Shown piece after piece: positions 1-11,195 of a DNA stretch of 64,000 bases. The translations under genes and the position numbers were made by a program. The notes beneath the pieces are model-generated. The model did no database searches. It was not told the DNA's origin and worked only from the letters and a program-made list of their open reading frames with translations. Location: the NCBI RefSeq assembly GCF_963678635.1, contig NC_087062.1, forward strand, positions 12,570,670 to 12,634,669, written 5' to 3'. This DNA is from Symsagittifera roscoffensis. Lineage: Eukaryota > Xenacoelomorpha > Acoela > Convolutidae. The first letter of the stretch is position 1. Every line of letters begins with the position of its first letter.

Positions 1-1319
1 AGTTCAGGCACCATAAAGTACCTCTATATACATTTTTCTAAGCGTGAAATATCGTTTTAGAGAATAATATCTTCGTGTAAGTCTTTTTAAGCCTTTCGGT
101 TTAATGACCCTTCTGCTTTTCTGGTAAATCCGCTTACCTTTCTGAAAACAGTGTTTTATTCCACCCAATTCTGCACTTCCAGCTACTGTTGAGCAGCTAA
201 CAGTATAATACCATTGTACCACAGTTACACAGAAGAGAGAAAAAATATCAGTTCAACTCAGTTAAACGTTAGAATTACAAACGCCAGTTTGACGATAGAA
301 TTTTAAAAATTCAACCCAGTTCGACGTTAGAATTAAAACATCACACCGACCCTTCATCAGGTTAAAAAAAAATGACAGATTCTGAAGAGAAAAAGGTTGC
401 AGATGCTGGATTTGAAAAGAAACCAACTTCGAAGCGAACACACAAAAAACGTGAGTACTTAAATTGGTAAAATTTTGGCCTTTTTTGTATGCTTTTTGTT
501 CCAACTTTCGTCGAAAGTGCGCAATATATAAACTTGGGGTGGATTTCTTATTCTGACCAGTTGAAGAAAAAAATATTTGCTTAGTCAGGGGATCTATTCA
601 TTGATCTGCCTGCTGCCCACCGGTTCTGCACACCTTTACCGCAAATTGAATTGAAACAAGCTAATTGGTTATTAGTTCCACTTTAAATTTGATAAGCCTA
701 AATTTCATAGTTTGTCATTTTTTAATTTACCGAAGACTTTTCAAATTCAATTACTCAGCACTCGGAACATTTTGGTTTTGCCCTGATACGAACAGTCATG
801 TTTATACTAATATGTGCGTTTGTACTGATTTTTGTGTTGTTTTTTCGACTTGACGAAATATGTATGCTTTGAGTGGTTTTTTATTTAGTCAAATTTTGTT
901 TTTCAACTAGTTATTTTGCGGGGATTTCTTTCGATATGATCTAGAAACTATTGAGGCCTTGAGATCAAACATACAAAAAAATTTGTCACCTGTGATTAAT
1001 TTTTGTAAAGTTATTGGGAATTGAAAATTGCAAAACTATCCGACTGGGAATAATTAACGAGCGTTATGTTGCGTTCTTAGAACACGCTTAAGCCACAAAT
1101 TATATATTTCAATACAGAATTGAGGCCAGCATTTTGGTCTTAGTAATCCAATTTGGTAGTTAATTACATTCCGGGTGAGAAAACAAAAGGCAAAAAGGAA
1201 TAAAACTCTTTTTTAATTAAATATTTTTTAAAAAGCAAAGGCTTTATCTTCAGCAAAACGGGGCAGTAGGAAGATTTAGGGCTTTACGCTGATAAACAGG
1301 AAATTTTATTAGAGCACTG

Positions 1320-1510
1320 AAAATTTTCGTTATCTATCATTCAAGTCAGACTCAATAAACATCAAATGGGCATGGGTTTAAAGCTGAAGATAGAAAAAAA
1401 AACAAAACTGCTGGCATCAAATCAGAAAAACTGAAAAAAAAGTTGCATTTTTGTTTTAATTCATTCAAGTCAGACTCAATAACCATTAAATGGACGTAAG
1501 TTTAAAAATA
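1320..1510 (+). repeat. Short direct repeat (~130-bp period)
   Basis: The phrase beginning CATTCAAGTCAGACTCAATA occurs near 1340 and again near 1463, each followed by related text (ATCAAATGGGCATGGGTTTA and ATTAAATGGACGTAAGTTTA). This is a diverged two-copy tandem duplication. Confidence 0.6.
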
Positions 1511-1929
1511 AAGACAAAAAACCAAGACTGCAGATATTAGAGTAGGAAATTAGAAAAATGGAGTACTCAAGACTAGAGAGCTCTAAACAGCAACAGCTGT
1601 TACGGTAAATTTTCAAATTGAACATAAGTGCTTTGGTTTCAAATGTACCTTTCTTTTTTGAATACCCTAAGCAGAGGTTTTTGTGAAATAGATCCAAGAA
1701 AACAATGGTTGAAAATTCGAATTTTTTTTGTAAAATTCCCTCACACCCATTGTGTAGTCTAAACTGATATATTTTGCATTTATTAACTTTTTGGTTTCAA
1801 AAATTAACTTAATTTTCTTCGAAAACTTCACTTTTTCCAAATCCACACATACACAATCTCAGGTACGAAGTGACATTTTTTCTTCTATCTTCGAGGTATT
1901 TAAAGCATATCATTTTCTAATGATTGTTA

Positions 1930-2560
1930 AGCCGGATTATTAAGCTGCTTACACTACGCGTTGATAAAAAATGGTGAATAGTTCACTTTGGCCGCCCGTA
2001 GAGAACTTTTACATGCCGGTAATCTTACAAAAATCAAGACAGGTGAAAACAAAAGGTGTTAAATAGTTTTTTACATAACGGTAATCTTGCAAAAAAAAAC
2101 AAGATATGTGAAAATAAGCAGTGTTCAACAATTTTTGTTTCAAAACTTTTCGCGTTTTTGAAAATTAGCTCGTCAATACCAAACTTGAGTTGTAAGAGGT
2201 AGTGATTTGATCAGTTAACTTGCCTGACTTCATTTCGGAACACGTTTGTGTGCAAAAAATTGCTCATTTCACACTCCCAACATCGTCAAAAAATTTTAAA
2301 CTTATGAATGAGCAGTTACGTAAGTTCAAATTTATGCAATTAGGATAGTGAGTAGTACATCCCTTTGGGAACATTTAAGTTCCAAGTTCAGTTCATTTTG
2401 AACATTTCATTTGAAAGTTACCCCAAATAAAAGGAATTAACCTTAAACAAATTTATGCTTCATTTTCTTCGACTGTTGCATACGTTTGAATACCTATTGT
2501 TTATTTTTTTAAAAGGCTAAATAAACTCCAATAAAAGAACAAACTAGTTTTTCCAAACTA
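1930..2560 (+). repeat. Diverged long repeat, copy 1
   Basis: Starts near TTAAGCTGCTTACACTACGC and runs through a block about a frequently repeated 'aggatagtg.gtag.acatcc' motif to a 'cttcgactgttg.ata' motif. The same ordered blocks recur at about 3320-3760, so this is one copy of a local duplication. No coding potential was seen. Confidence 0.55.
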
Positions 2561-2904
2561 AAGTTTTGTCAAAACGATCTTATGATTAACACACAAAAAA
2601 AGCAGAATTTGACAATTCACAGTTAAAAGGCAACTAAAATACTTCTAATGAAAATTAAACAAATCTATATTATTTTGTTTCTGATAACTAATCATTATGG
2701 GCGATAGAACTCTAAATAAAAAAAAATTTATGATTCGAGCTCATAGTTTAATGAAGCTCGAAACAAACCAACATCAAAACCTTTCTGAACTAAAATAGAG
2801 ACATACGCGGGACGAGATAAGTATTACTTTCAGAGAAATGTCATTAGTTTGTTCAAGTCAGGTTCTCATTACAGATTGAAAAAAAAAACACAGTTTAAAA
2901 ATTA

Positions 2905-3090
2905 AAAGGCTTTGGATATGACAAAAGGCAATATCTGGATATGAAGAATGATGTATACATCAGGACGATATAGTAAGATGTTTTAAGGTTTTGTAGTTTC
3001 AGTAGGAAAAACGAGTACAAAATCATTGTTAAATTTAAAATCACCAGAGGACGCTTTTGTCTGGATTGCGAAATCCGAGGCCTGATGTAG
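2905..3090 (+). repeat. Diverged repeat module, copy 1
   Basis: Contains 'ggatatgacaaa.gg', 'tcattgttaaattt', and 'ggacgct.ttgtctggattg' in the same order as 6318-6470. Read as a dispersed repeat, not a gene. Confidence 0.5.
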
Positions 3091-3319
3091 ATCACAAATA
3101 AATGAACAATGTTGCAAATCTAAAAACAAACCCTGCAGTCTTTCCATCGAAACCTTGAACGAGCAGTTTATGACTTGAGGAAAGATACTTTCATTTTTTT
3201 TTCCTTGAAAATTCACTTCTTTTTGTATTAACCTCCATACGCGAACTCAAGCACAAGGTGAAAAATTCTCATTTATCATTGGAGTATTTCGAGCAAATAA
3301 AATTCAAAGATTGCTGAAC

Positions 3320-3760
3320 CAGATTAAGACGCTGCTTGCGCTACGCGTTGACAGAAAAAAAAATTAAGCAGACAATTGTTGCACTTTTGATATCATTATC
3401 AAAATTGAGTTGTATAAGGGAATACAATGAACAGTTAACATGCCTCATTTCAGTTCGGGACAAGTTTGGAAAAGTTACGTTCAAGTTAAGTTTTCAGCAT
3501 CGTAAATAAACTTTAAGTTAACGAACGATAAGTTTGCATAGATTGAAAGCACATTTAGGATAGTGCGTAGCACATCCTTTTAGGAATATTTGGATTCCAG
3601 GTTTTGTTCTTTTGAAACATTTTTTGTTTGAAAACTCTTTTTTTAAAAAAATAATATATTATCAAACAAACATTTTCTTCACTTTCTCCGACTGTTGGAT
3701 ATTTTTGAAACCGTATTGCCAATTTTTTCTACGGAAATAATAACATCTGTTATTAGGACA
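3320..3760 (+). repeat. Diverged long repeat, copy 2
   Basis: Repeats the ordered blocks of 1930-2560: a 'ctacgcgttga' start, 'aacagttaac.tgcct', 'aggatagtgcgtagcacatcc', then 'ctccgactgttggata'. Identity is partial, with indels. Confidence 0.55.
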
Positions 3761-4189
3761 ATCTAATTTTTCATAATGAATGTTTTGCCCAAATCAGATT
3801 TCTGATAAATACATACAAAAGCAAACCAAAGTTTCACACTATTTTTGGAACAGAAAAAAAAAATACGAAACTTAAGAAAGAGGTGAAGCAGAGCTTCGCA
3901 TCACTTGCGATACAACACAAACATCAAAAAAAACATTAGCAGCACAAAAAATGATGAAAAAAATAGATATACTTAAGTTTTCGTATGTCTCGATAAAATT
4001 TCAATCTAGGCAAACATGCCGAGCAAAATAATTGAATTTTAAATTAGCAGCAGAACAAAAATGACGAAGCGGATACAAAGCCGCCAGTTTTTGAGCAGAC
4101 ACCAGTTGAGCCGGAACAAAAAATAGATTTTGTGCAAAAATTTCACCTCCTCTAAAAGTATAGTGTCAACAGTTGCAACTATAATGATT

Positions 4190-4625
4190 ATAGCCAACTG
4201 ATATTTGGAAAAAAGAAATGAACGCAAGAAAAAACAACAAAAACTAACTTGTGCTTCGGAAAAAAACATTCGATTTTCCAGAAAAAATGATAGCCTTAAA
4301 TCTCTTTGAATTTCTAAAAAAATTTATGATTAGCATTTTTTTTGATGAAGCTTGAGAAAACTGGATCATTGGGTAAAGTTTTTATTCCGTTGGGAAATCT
4401 GATAATTAAATTCTTTTTTCAAAAATAGATGTCGATCACGCTTTTTGTGATTTTTACATTCGATAGGATTTTGTCTTCCTTTTACCAAAAGAATTAAACT
4501 GAAAAAAAAAACATTCGAGCTTGAAAAAAAATTTGATTCTTTCTCCGGGAAAAAAATACAAAAAACAAATTATCGCGACCTTTATATAAGTCTGAATTAC
4601 ATTCATCGAACTATAAAAACAGTCA
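4190..4625 (+). repeat. Dispersed A+T-rich element, copy
   Basis: 'tagccaactgatatttgg', 'atgaacgcaag', 'tttgaatttctaaaaaaatt', 'gagaaaactggatcattgg', 'ttgggaaatctgataatta', 'gatgtcgatcacg', 'cgagcttgaaaa', and end block 'cgacctttatataagtct' then 'cattcatcgaac'. Confidence 0.7.
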
Positions 4626-5744
4626 TGGTCTCGGTTTCGAACGCTTGATCATTCGCGACTTAGTCCCGCTTCTTACCACCACACTAAAAAAAGCCCCAGG
4701 AAAAAATGGCCCCATATACAAATGGCCCCATATTTTTATGAAAATTACCTTCATGAATAAAACAAGCTATCAAATGATTCAAGCGATTCTGTTAAACTAG
4801 TTGTTTAGTAGAAAAAAATCTATAACCCAGTTGGATATTAATAAAAATATAATAATGAAATAAACCCGCAAAGCGGGGATTAGATACTCTTGGTCGTTGA
4901 TGACAAAGTTAGTAAAATAAACTGAAAAACCATGACTCAAGATAAATCGAGTATTTAAATGTTTGTAGTTTGTCAACCAACAACAGGTTCAAGTTCATTC
5001 AAAAGATTACAGGTTCGTGAAAAGGATCATAACCAGGCAAATTGTTTGATCTCGCGAGGGTGTTTGACATTTCGGTGACACGGTAAAAGAAATTTTCACA
5101 AAGTTTGCTCCAAAAATCATTGGCAGTCTCAAAAAGGTCTTGTTTCCCGTTCGATTTGAATCAAGGCCATTGTCGGCAGTCCACAAATCAAGAAAAATTA
5201 TCAGCAACTCTATTTAAGAATGTTATTCAGCAAAGTTAAATCGTTTTTACATAACGACAGTGAAATTGGCAACAAATTGCTTTTATTCAAGTAAAAAACA
5301 TATAATCCTCATCATTCATTTCATGTTTTTTGTGACACCTTTTTATGCATCGTCGTTGAAAATTTTCCAATTGCTTACATTGGTTTGTAGTCGCAAACCA
5401 AACTGGATATGCTTAAAAAATTATTGATAGTATGCAACTTTTAAAAAGCGAAACCCGAACAGAGCTACTCAGTGAGTTTGGCGAAGATCTTCTGGTGTAA
5501 TCAAATTGCATGATTGTTTTTAAGCCTTTCGGTGATGTAGTCCACGACATTTTGAAATTGCACCAAACACCAAAGTCTTTCACCGTGTCTTTTTAAACTA
5601 TTTGTTCGCCGTCAAAAGATGAAAGATCGCTTAAAGGGTATCGCTTGTTAGATTTTTGAAATCTAATTTGTTCAAATTTGTCAAATTTGAAGTCAGTTCT
5701 GTTTTCTGCTTCCCAGATTTTTACATTGTTTAAATCTGGTAATA

Positions 5745-5765
5745 ACGCTTGCTTATCGCAAGCGT
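5745..5765. repeat. Perfect hairpin of the GCTTGC/GCAAGC family
   Basis: Arms ACGCTTGC and GCAAGCGT flank the 5-nt loop TTATC, giving an 8-bp perfect stem. Related hairpins lie at 7714-7729, 44959-44979, 45385-45404, 47819-47837 and 56203-56223, and decayed versions sit in each unit of the 22.6-30.4 kb array. Confidence 0.7.
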
Positions 5766-5839
5766 AGAAAGAAACAAAAAAATAAGAGTTCATTTAAATA
5801 TCAAAAAATCTGTGTTCGAAAAACTTGTAATTCAAATGG

Positions 5840-6215
5840 ATATTGTAACTCTGCAAAACTAAGTTTTATGATTAGAGCATATAACTTTTTTTGAAGCTTG
5901 GCATAACACTTCATCAAAAATTTTGTGAATTAGAGACATTCCCAGTATGTATCGTGAAATCATCTATATTAGTGTAAAAAATCTATATGTATATTGGCTA
6001 TACATCGGCAAGCGTAAAAAAGAATCATTAAAACTAGGTTATATAAATATGAAACAACTCTGTGTTATGGAAAGTGTAGTTCAAACGGGATTTGTAACTC
6101 TACAATACTAAGTTTTATGATTAGAGCACATAGCTTTAAAAAGCTTGACACAAAACTATATCAAAAATTTTTTGAACTGATTTAGAGTCTTTCTCAGTAT
6201 GCTTCGTAAATTGAC
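5840..6215 (+). repeat. Tandem pair of ~200-bp units
   Basis: Two diverged units start near 5843 and 6072. Both contain 'gtaactct.caa.actaagtt', 'tatgattagagca.ata' and 'ttagag.c.ttc.cagtatg'. A third, more diverged relative lies near 2690-2830. Confidence 0.6.
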
Positions 6216-6317
6216 AAAAAAAAACTTTTTTTTCTTGGTCAGGACAAGTTGTTCTCCTTTCAAAATAACAAACAGATTCTTAGGATAAAAAGCTATTTAC
6301 AAAAACCTTTCACTGGA

Positions 6318-6470
6318 TATGACAAATGGTGTCCAGACAAGGATGATAAAGTTAGACATTTTATCATTTCATCGTATTCATTACGAATGGAAAAAGTCAT
6401 TGTTAAATTTTAACACAGCAGGAGACGTTCTGGTCTGGATTGTAAGTTTTAAGGCCTAATAAAGGGCAGA
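6318..6470 (+). repeat. Diverged repeat module, copy 2
   Basis: Shares ordered blocks with 2905-3090 ('ggatatgacaaatggtg', 'tcattgttaaatttta', 'gagacgttctggtctggatt'). It lies immediately after the tandem pair at 5840-6215, as the first copy lies after a related block near 2690-2830, so the duplication unit is probably larger than either block. Confidence 0.5.
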
Positions 6471-7370
6471 AAAAAAATTGACAAAATTTGAAATCAGAAG
6501 TTTGCATTTTATGCACGGTATACTGGGTTCACAAAAATTTGAGTTTTCAAAAGTTTAAAATGACGAAAATTAAATTAAGCACAGAGGCGAAGCGTAGCCA
6601 CGCAACACTTGCGATACAACACAAACATAGCAATAAACTTAGCAGACAGAAAATGAGACCAAAGCAACTAAGTCGATGAATTTTTTTTCGAAAATTTGAC
6701 ATTTACAACCATAAATTTGCCTGAATGTTCTTCAACTCAGAGACAATCTGCCACAAAACACAACCATTGCCGTTATTTAAGCATTCGAAATCATTTATCG
6801 AGCGGCAACTAAGACGACAAAACTTGGGTAAACGCCAGCAGAGTTTTAAAAAAGCCAAGAAAAAATTGAGCTAAAAAAATTTGAAGCTGGAATTTCTACG
6901 AGCGGCAACTAATATGACAAAACTTGGGTAAACGCCAGCTGAGAAAAAGCCAAAAAAAGTTTGAGCTGAAAAAAATTGTAGCTCGAAGTTTTACGCTCTA
7001 TTCACTGAAACACACGAACACAGAAACATCTATTTTAGCTTTCCAACTCGACGCAAAGTCGAGAAAGCAAAAACCGAACCCATTAAGCGAAAAAACCAAC
7101 AAGTTAAATCAGCACATAATTATAGAAAATCAAATTCTGTTTATTTTCATACTAGGTTACGACTTTCAATTTCAGTTAAACCTATAATAAAAAACTACAA
7201 TATAATATGAATAAAGCATCTTGAAAAAAAAAAGATACTACTAATGTTTAGAAGATAAAATGCTTCGTACATAAATTTGACAGAAATTTAGTAGACAAAG
7301 GATAGTATGAAAATTTAACTTTTCGAAAAAAAAAACAACTTGCATCAATCGAAAAAAAGATAACGTCCGA

Positions 7371-7440
7371 CCGAGACTCAAACTCTAGACCTTCTATTCC
7401 GACGGCGTTTGCGCTACTTCTGGCTCAATTGAGAGGGGCT
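7371..7440 (-). repeat. tRNA-like SINE head (degenerate)
   Basis: Read on the minus strand, this block has a degenerate A-box-like part and a B-box-like GAGTTTGAGTCTCGG, spaced as in a tRNA. No acceptor stem can be closed, so it looks like a decayed tRNA-derived short element rather than a tRNA gene. Confidence 0.4.
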
Positions 7441-7499
7441 TGAACGATTTTGACTTTCCTTAAAAAGCGAGGTCAATTTTTTAAACTTCAGAGAAAAAA

Positions 7500-7730
7500 C
7501 TGTACCGCTGGGAACCTTATGCACCTAAGCCGGGCTCTTTGCCTGTAGACCAAGCGGGAACTGCCTTGACAGACTACGATGTTCAATAAAAAAAGCAAGG
7601 TGCCCATCCATGCATAGTGGAAAAAAACAAGGTCCGGCTGGGAATCAGGCCCGAGACCTGTCGCTTGCAAAAAATTGTTTACTTGGAAAAAAGCTAGTTC
7701 CCGAATACAAACCACTTGCTCTCGCAAGTC
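7500..7730 (-). repeat. tRNA-like element plus hairpin
   Basis: Contains a weak minus-strand tRNA-like block (7505-7570), a 'tcaataaa...agcaaggt' stretch, then 'ctagttcccgaatacaa' and the hairpin ACTTGC-TCTC-GCAAGT. The same order recurs at 45235-45404, so this is one copy of a modular short repeat. The open frame over it is incidental. Confidence 0.5.
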
Positions 7731-8079
7731 AAAATACCGAAACTAAAAAAAAAGTTTCATCAAATTTCAAAGTTTGAAAAATTAATGAAAATGTCAGTAT
7801 ACGCTTCAAACCCCCTGCCCCCTCCCCTCTGCACGCTATTGCAAATGATAGAAACCATTAATAAACCACCGTAACCATTGAGAAACCAAAAGTCTACATT
7901 TATGAACTATTTTCTTTCAGACCAACTCACTTCGATCTAAATTCAATGATGTTGAGCTTATTCTGAGCTTAAGATATGTTTGTCCAAATAGACTTGTAGA
8001 GCATGACTTAACAACTTTTGAACTAAACCTGAGATCATTCTTTGTTTTGGAATTTTTGTAAATTATTCTTGGCAGTACA

Positions 8080-8152
8080 GCGACCATGGCGCAGTCGGCA
8101 GCGCGTAAGTCTCATAATCTTAAGGTCGTGAGTTCGAGCCTCACTGGTCGCA
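8080..8152 (+). tRNA. tRNA-Met (CAT), elongator type
   Basis: The acceptor stem GCGACCA pairs perfectly with TGGTCGC, and A at 8152 is the discriminator base. The D stem is GCGC/GCGC, and the anticodon loop is CTCATAA (anticodon CAT). The T arm is GTGAG-TTCGAGC-CTCAC. The anticodon-arm and T-arm sequence matches the elongator tRNA-Met pattern of animals, including the U.U pair below the loop, rather than the initiator. No intron is present. A five-T Pol III terminator follows at 8158-8162. It lies immediately upstream of two + strand exons of an unrecognised gene, probably inside one of its introns. Confidence 0.95.
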
Positions 8153-8230
8153 AATTCTTTTTGTCACAAGCTGATTTGTTACAGATATTTGCTTTAATAA
8201 ACATATGCCAAGACCTGCAACTTCTTTTAG

Positions 8231-9811
8231 TGAAATCAACCGGCAGCATTTCAATTGAAGAAGAGGAGGCAAATCTGGCCCAAATATCTCTGGAGCAAGA
8301 GGGTCTTCTGGCAGAAGAAAAGCAGGAGCTGGACACCTTCCTGGAAACTGCAGAGGAGTTGGAGGCATCTCAGAATGACCAACAGAAGTTATCAGACTCG
8401 GCCAATCAAGGTTAGATTTCAGCTAAAGAAAATATTTTTCTTTCAAAATTGAAGCTTGTAAAATAAATTTGAATTTGACAATTTCAACAGCTTGACAATT
8501 TCAGGCCAAATAACAGAAGAGAACCAACTAATTTGAAAAACATATTTGGTTTTTCAGTTTGAAAAAGATATTTTTCATTATTTTGCGTCTCAGCGTAATT
8601 ATTGATCGAGCCCAAGACCTGTCGCCCAAACAACCCATTTTTGGTACAAAGCGTTGGCTGCGAATTTCGAAAAAAAATTGCACCAAATTATTTCTGGTAA
8701 AAACCTGTGCAAACTTCATTTTTTGTCTAAATTTAAACCAATTTGAGAAAAAGCTTTTGAAATTTCAATTTTTCTCGTATCCGGTTAATTTAATTCAGCA
8801 CTGTAGTCATCGCTCCGTTTCATTTAAATAATTAACCTTTCGATTAGGCGTCTGGCTGTTGAACTAAAAAGGTTAGATTACGCCTAGTGTTTGATTCTAA
8901 CTAATACACAAGCTCTTTGCTCTGCTTGTAATGATGCTAAAAATTAATTGCATTTGGTTGGCGATTTGTACCGGTTATAATCCTAGTTTCACAAAAAATG
9001 ATGCAAAACCAAGTTTTCCTGCTATAACCCTAATTAATAATTTGAAATTGTTTTTTTTATTTTCATTATTAGACTGTTTACGAAAAAAACATGCAAAATA
9101 CTTTAAATGGAAAGTCAAAAGAGCAATTCTTCCACAATAAAACCATAATTTTTTTTTTACAATTGGATTTTCCCTTTTTACCTCCACATAAATTCAATTA
9201 GTCATTTTTTCCGCATCTTCATGCGTTTTGTCGGTTTCATTCAATGCTTGTGAAGCACAATTGATATTACACGCTCTCCTTATAACCCTTACTTTTCTGC
9301 GAGGTCATCTCATGAAAAAAAACTGGCCAAAATTAAATTATTAGAGATATATTGGCACCAAAATGGAAGTAAATTTTGGTGACCAGGGGGTCAAATACCT
9401 GAGGAGTGATTGTCCCTAAATCAGCTTATGGTTAGCAGCATTAATAAAACAGTTAATAAAACTTGCGTTCACTTCCTTTTTCCTTCTCGAAAATTGAGCA
9501 GCGCAATTAAATAATTTCTGGGTGTTGGGGTATAAACAAAAAGACCCGCAAACTATATAACCTTTCATTTCCTTTCAATTGCCAATAAAGTTGAAACGAC
9601 TCATCATCAGGATCTTTTTCATTTCCCATCATTAGAGTTACTAGTTTAATACATTTTAGAACCGATGCGAGATTCGAGTAGTCCCAATCCCATGTCATAT
9701 GCCAATCTAGTGTTGGAGAAGACAGAAGAGGTGGAGGCGACTTACATCACCACTCCAGTCGAGATACCACAGCCACTCGGATCCACCACCGACGACGGCG
9801 AGAACTCATGA
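8231..9811 (+). CDS. Unrecognised Glu-rich coiled-coil protein, last two exons
   Basis: Exons about 8231-8410 and 9660-9811. Exon A follows a strong acceptor (CAACTTCTTTTAG) and ends GCCAATCAAG at a GTTAGA donor; an alternative acceptor at 8183-8184 would extend it in frame. Exon B follows ACATTTTAG. Phases agree (one base plus two give Glu), and exon B ends at TGA (9809-9811). The first part is a heptad-like acidic helix (EEEEANLAQISLEQEGLLAE...), then a Ser/Pro/Thr-rich tail ending STTDDGENS. Codon use is clearly less A/T-biased than the flanks, which supports real coding. I do not recognise the family, and 5' exons were not identified; a weak candidate is 7921-8062 after TTTCTTTCAG. An AATAAA near 10257 could serve as its poly(A) signal. 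Function is unknown. Confidence 0.6.
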
Positions 9812-11195
9812 TGGCCTCGGCAAATTTTTAAAAACTGAAATAGAACTGATGTTACTGTTCTTATGTTTTGTATTCGAGTTATCAGCTCTGGATAGAGACC
9901 AATGACTCTAGTTTTTTCTATTAGTGTATCTTGCCATTTTTCATCTTGATGGCCGGCTGCGACAATCAAATTTGGATTTCTAAATTGTCAAACGACTTTG
10001 ACTGCAAAAATGGTTCATCAAGCTAAGACTTCATACTTTTAAAACAATAGGAGATAAAAGGCAAAATATTTTTTGTAGACATTGCGTGACATAGAATTTT
10101 TCCATCCAAAATCCTAAAGGTGGTACTTTATCAACAAATAGGTTAACCAAGATTCCCAGCATTGAGCTGCGCTACTTATAGCTACATGGGAAACATTCTA
10201 TGATTTTGGGTTATACAGTAATAACAGTTTTTTTTGCGATATATCCACTCCGAAAAAATAAATCATCTTCTAACCACGAGTGATTGTGAATATCCTTCTG
10301 CTCATTGCACTTTTGCGCTTTACTTTATAGTCAATTTGCGCTTTCAACAATTGTATTGAGGAATATTTATTTCTCTGTATTACAAAACAATGGTATATTG
10401 CTAGTTTATATTCGGAATTGTAAAATAAAAATATCTTGTTTAATTTTACATGACTATTTAGTCCAAATTATAGAAACAAGAAACAATTATAATCAAAGAT
10501 TGAACAAAGATCGAAAAATAGGACAGTTTTCTGGAGATAAAATATCCGAATAAATAATTCGTTAATCGAAACGGAATAACTGCTTCAATTAAAGCATACT
10601 AAAGTGGCTCATCGGGATAATACGAAAAAATGGGTACTAAAACTGGATTTAAAATAGTTCACAAGTCTAACTACTGAGAAAAAGACGCCAAATAGTGCAT
10701 GGTGCCCCCAAGCTACTAGATGTTGATTCTCATTGATTATGCTTTGCGCCTGAAATTTTGGGAATTTTCCTGAAATAAAACCCCGAACCAACACTCGCTT
10801 ACGCTATCTGAACTAAATTTTCAATAAAACTCATTTGATTTTATCAGCAACAATGATAAACTTAATTCAAAAATCAAAAAATATTGGCTAATTAAAAAAA
10901 TACGAGATTTCTCAACTAGCTGTTTTTGATTGTATTGGCTTCGAAAGATGTTTTGTCATATTTAATTATATTGTTTGGTGTTTGGTTAGGGGTTGTAGAC
11001 AGACTTTTGACACCGCTAACAGCAGATTATCAGCGGATGGCAAAAAAATTAGCGATTTTATTAGGGGCAGTGACTTTCACTTCCGACATGAGTCTCAATT
11101 AAGGGTAGTAGTTCCGACGAAAGCTTCCTCTTAATTCAAACAAAAATTAGGTGTCAATTAGCGGTGCCAAAACCCTGGTCATGGCAATTTCGAGA
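9812..11195. other. Convergent intergenic region
   Basis: Lies between the 3' end of the + strand coiled-coil gene and the 3' end of NAD kinase on the - strand, so both genes terminate here. It is A+T-rich, and I see no further gene in it. Confidence 0.6.

Larger units (their letters stand above)
1..7900. other. Gene-poor, repeat-filled left flank
   Basis: I see no gene that I can support in this stretch. It is A+T-rich with many homopolymer A/T runs, and it consists mainly of diverged local duplications and dispersed repeat modules listed separately. Short open frames exist on both strands (for example minus 5007-5207 and 5593-5793), but they lack paired splice signals or a family match. 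Confidence 0.6.

Noticed and set aside
4868-4895. GGGGATTAGATACTC resembling the conserved GGATTAGATACCC of small-subunit rRNA (possible mitochondrial insert)
   Set aside because: Only about 12 bases match, and the flanking sequence does not follow any rRNA helix that I could recognise, so it may be chance.
5593-5793. Minus-strand 66-aa frame, and its neighbour at 5007-5207, as exons
   Set aside because: The frame at 5593-5793 runs through the GCTTGC/GCAAGC hairpin of a dispersed repeat, and neither frame has paired splice sites.
8112-8452. Other-frame ORFs over the tRNA and coiled-coil exon (minus 8112-8368, plus 8255-8452)
   Set aside because: They are shadows of the tRNA and of the + strand exon at 8231-8410.
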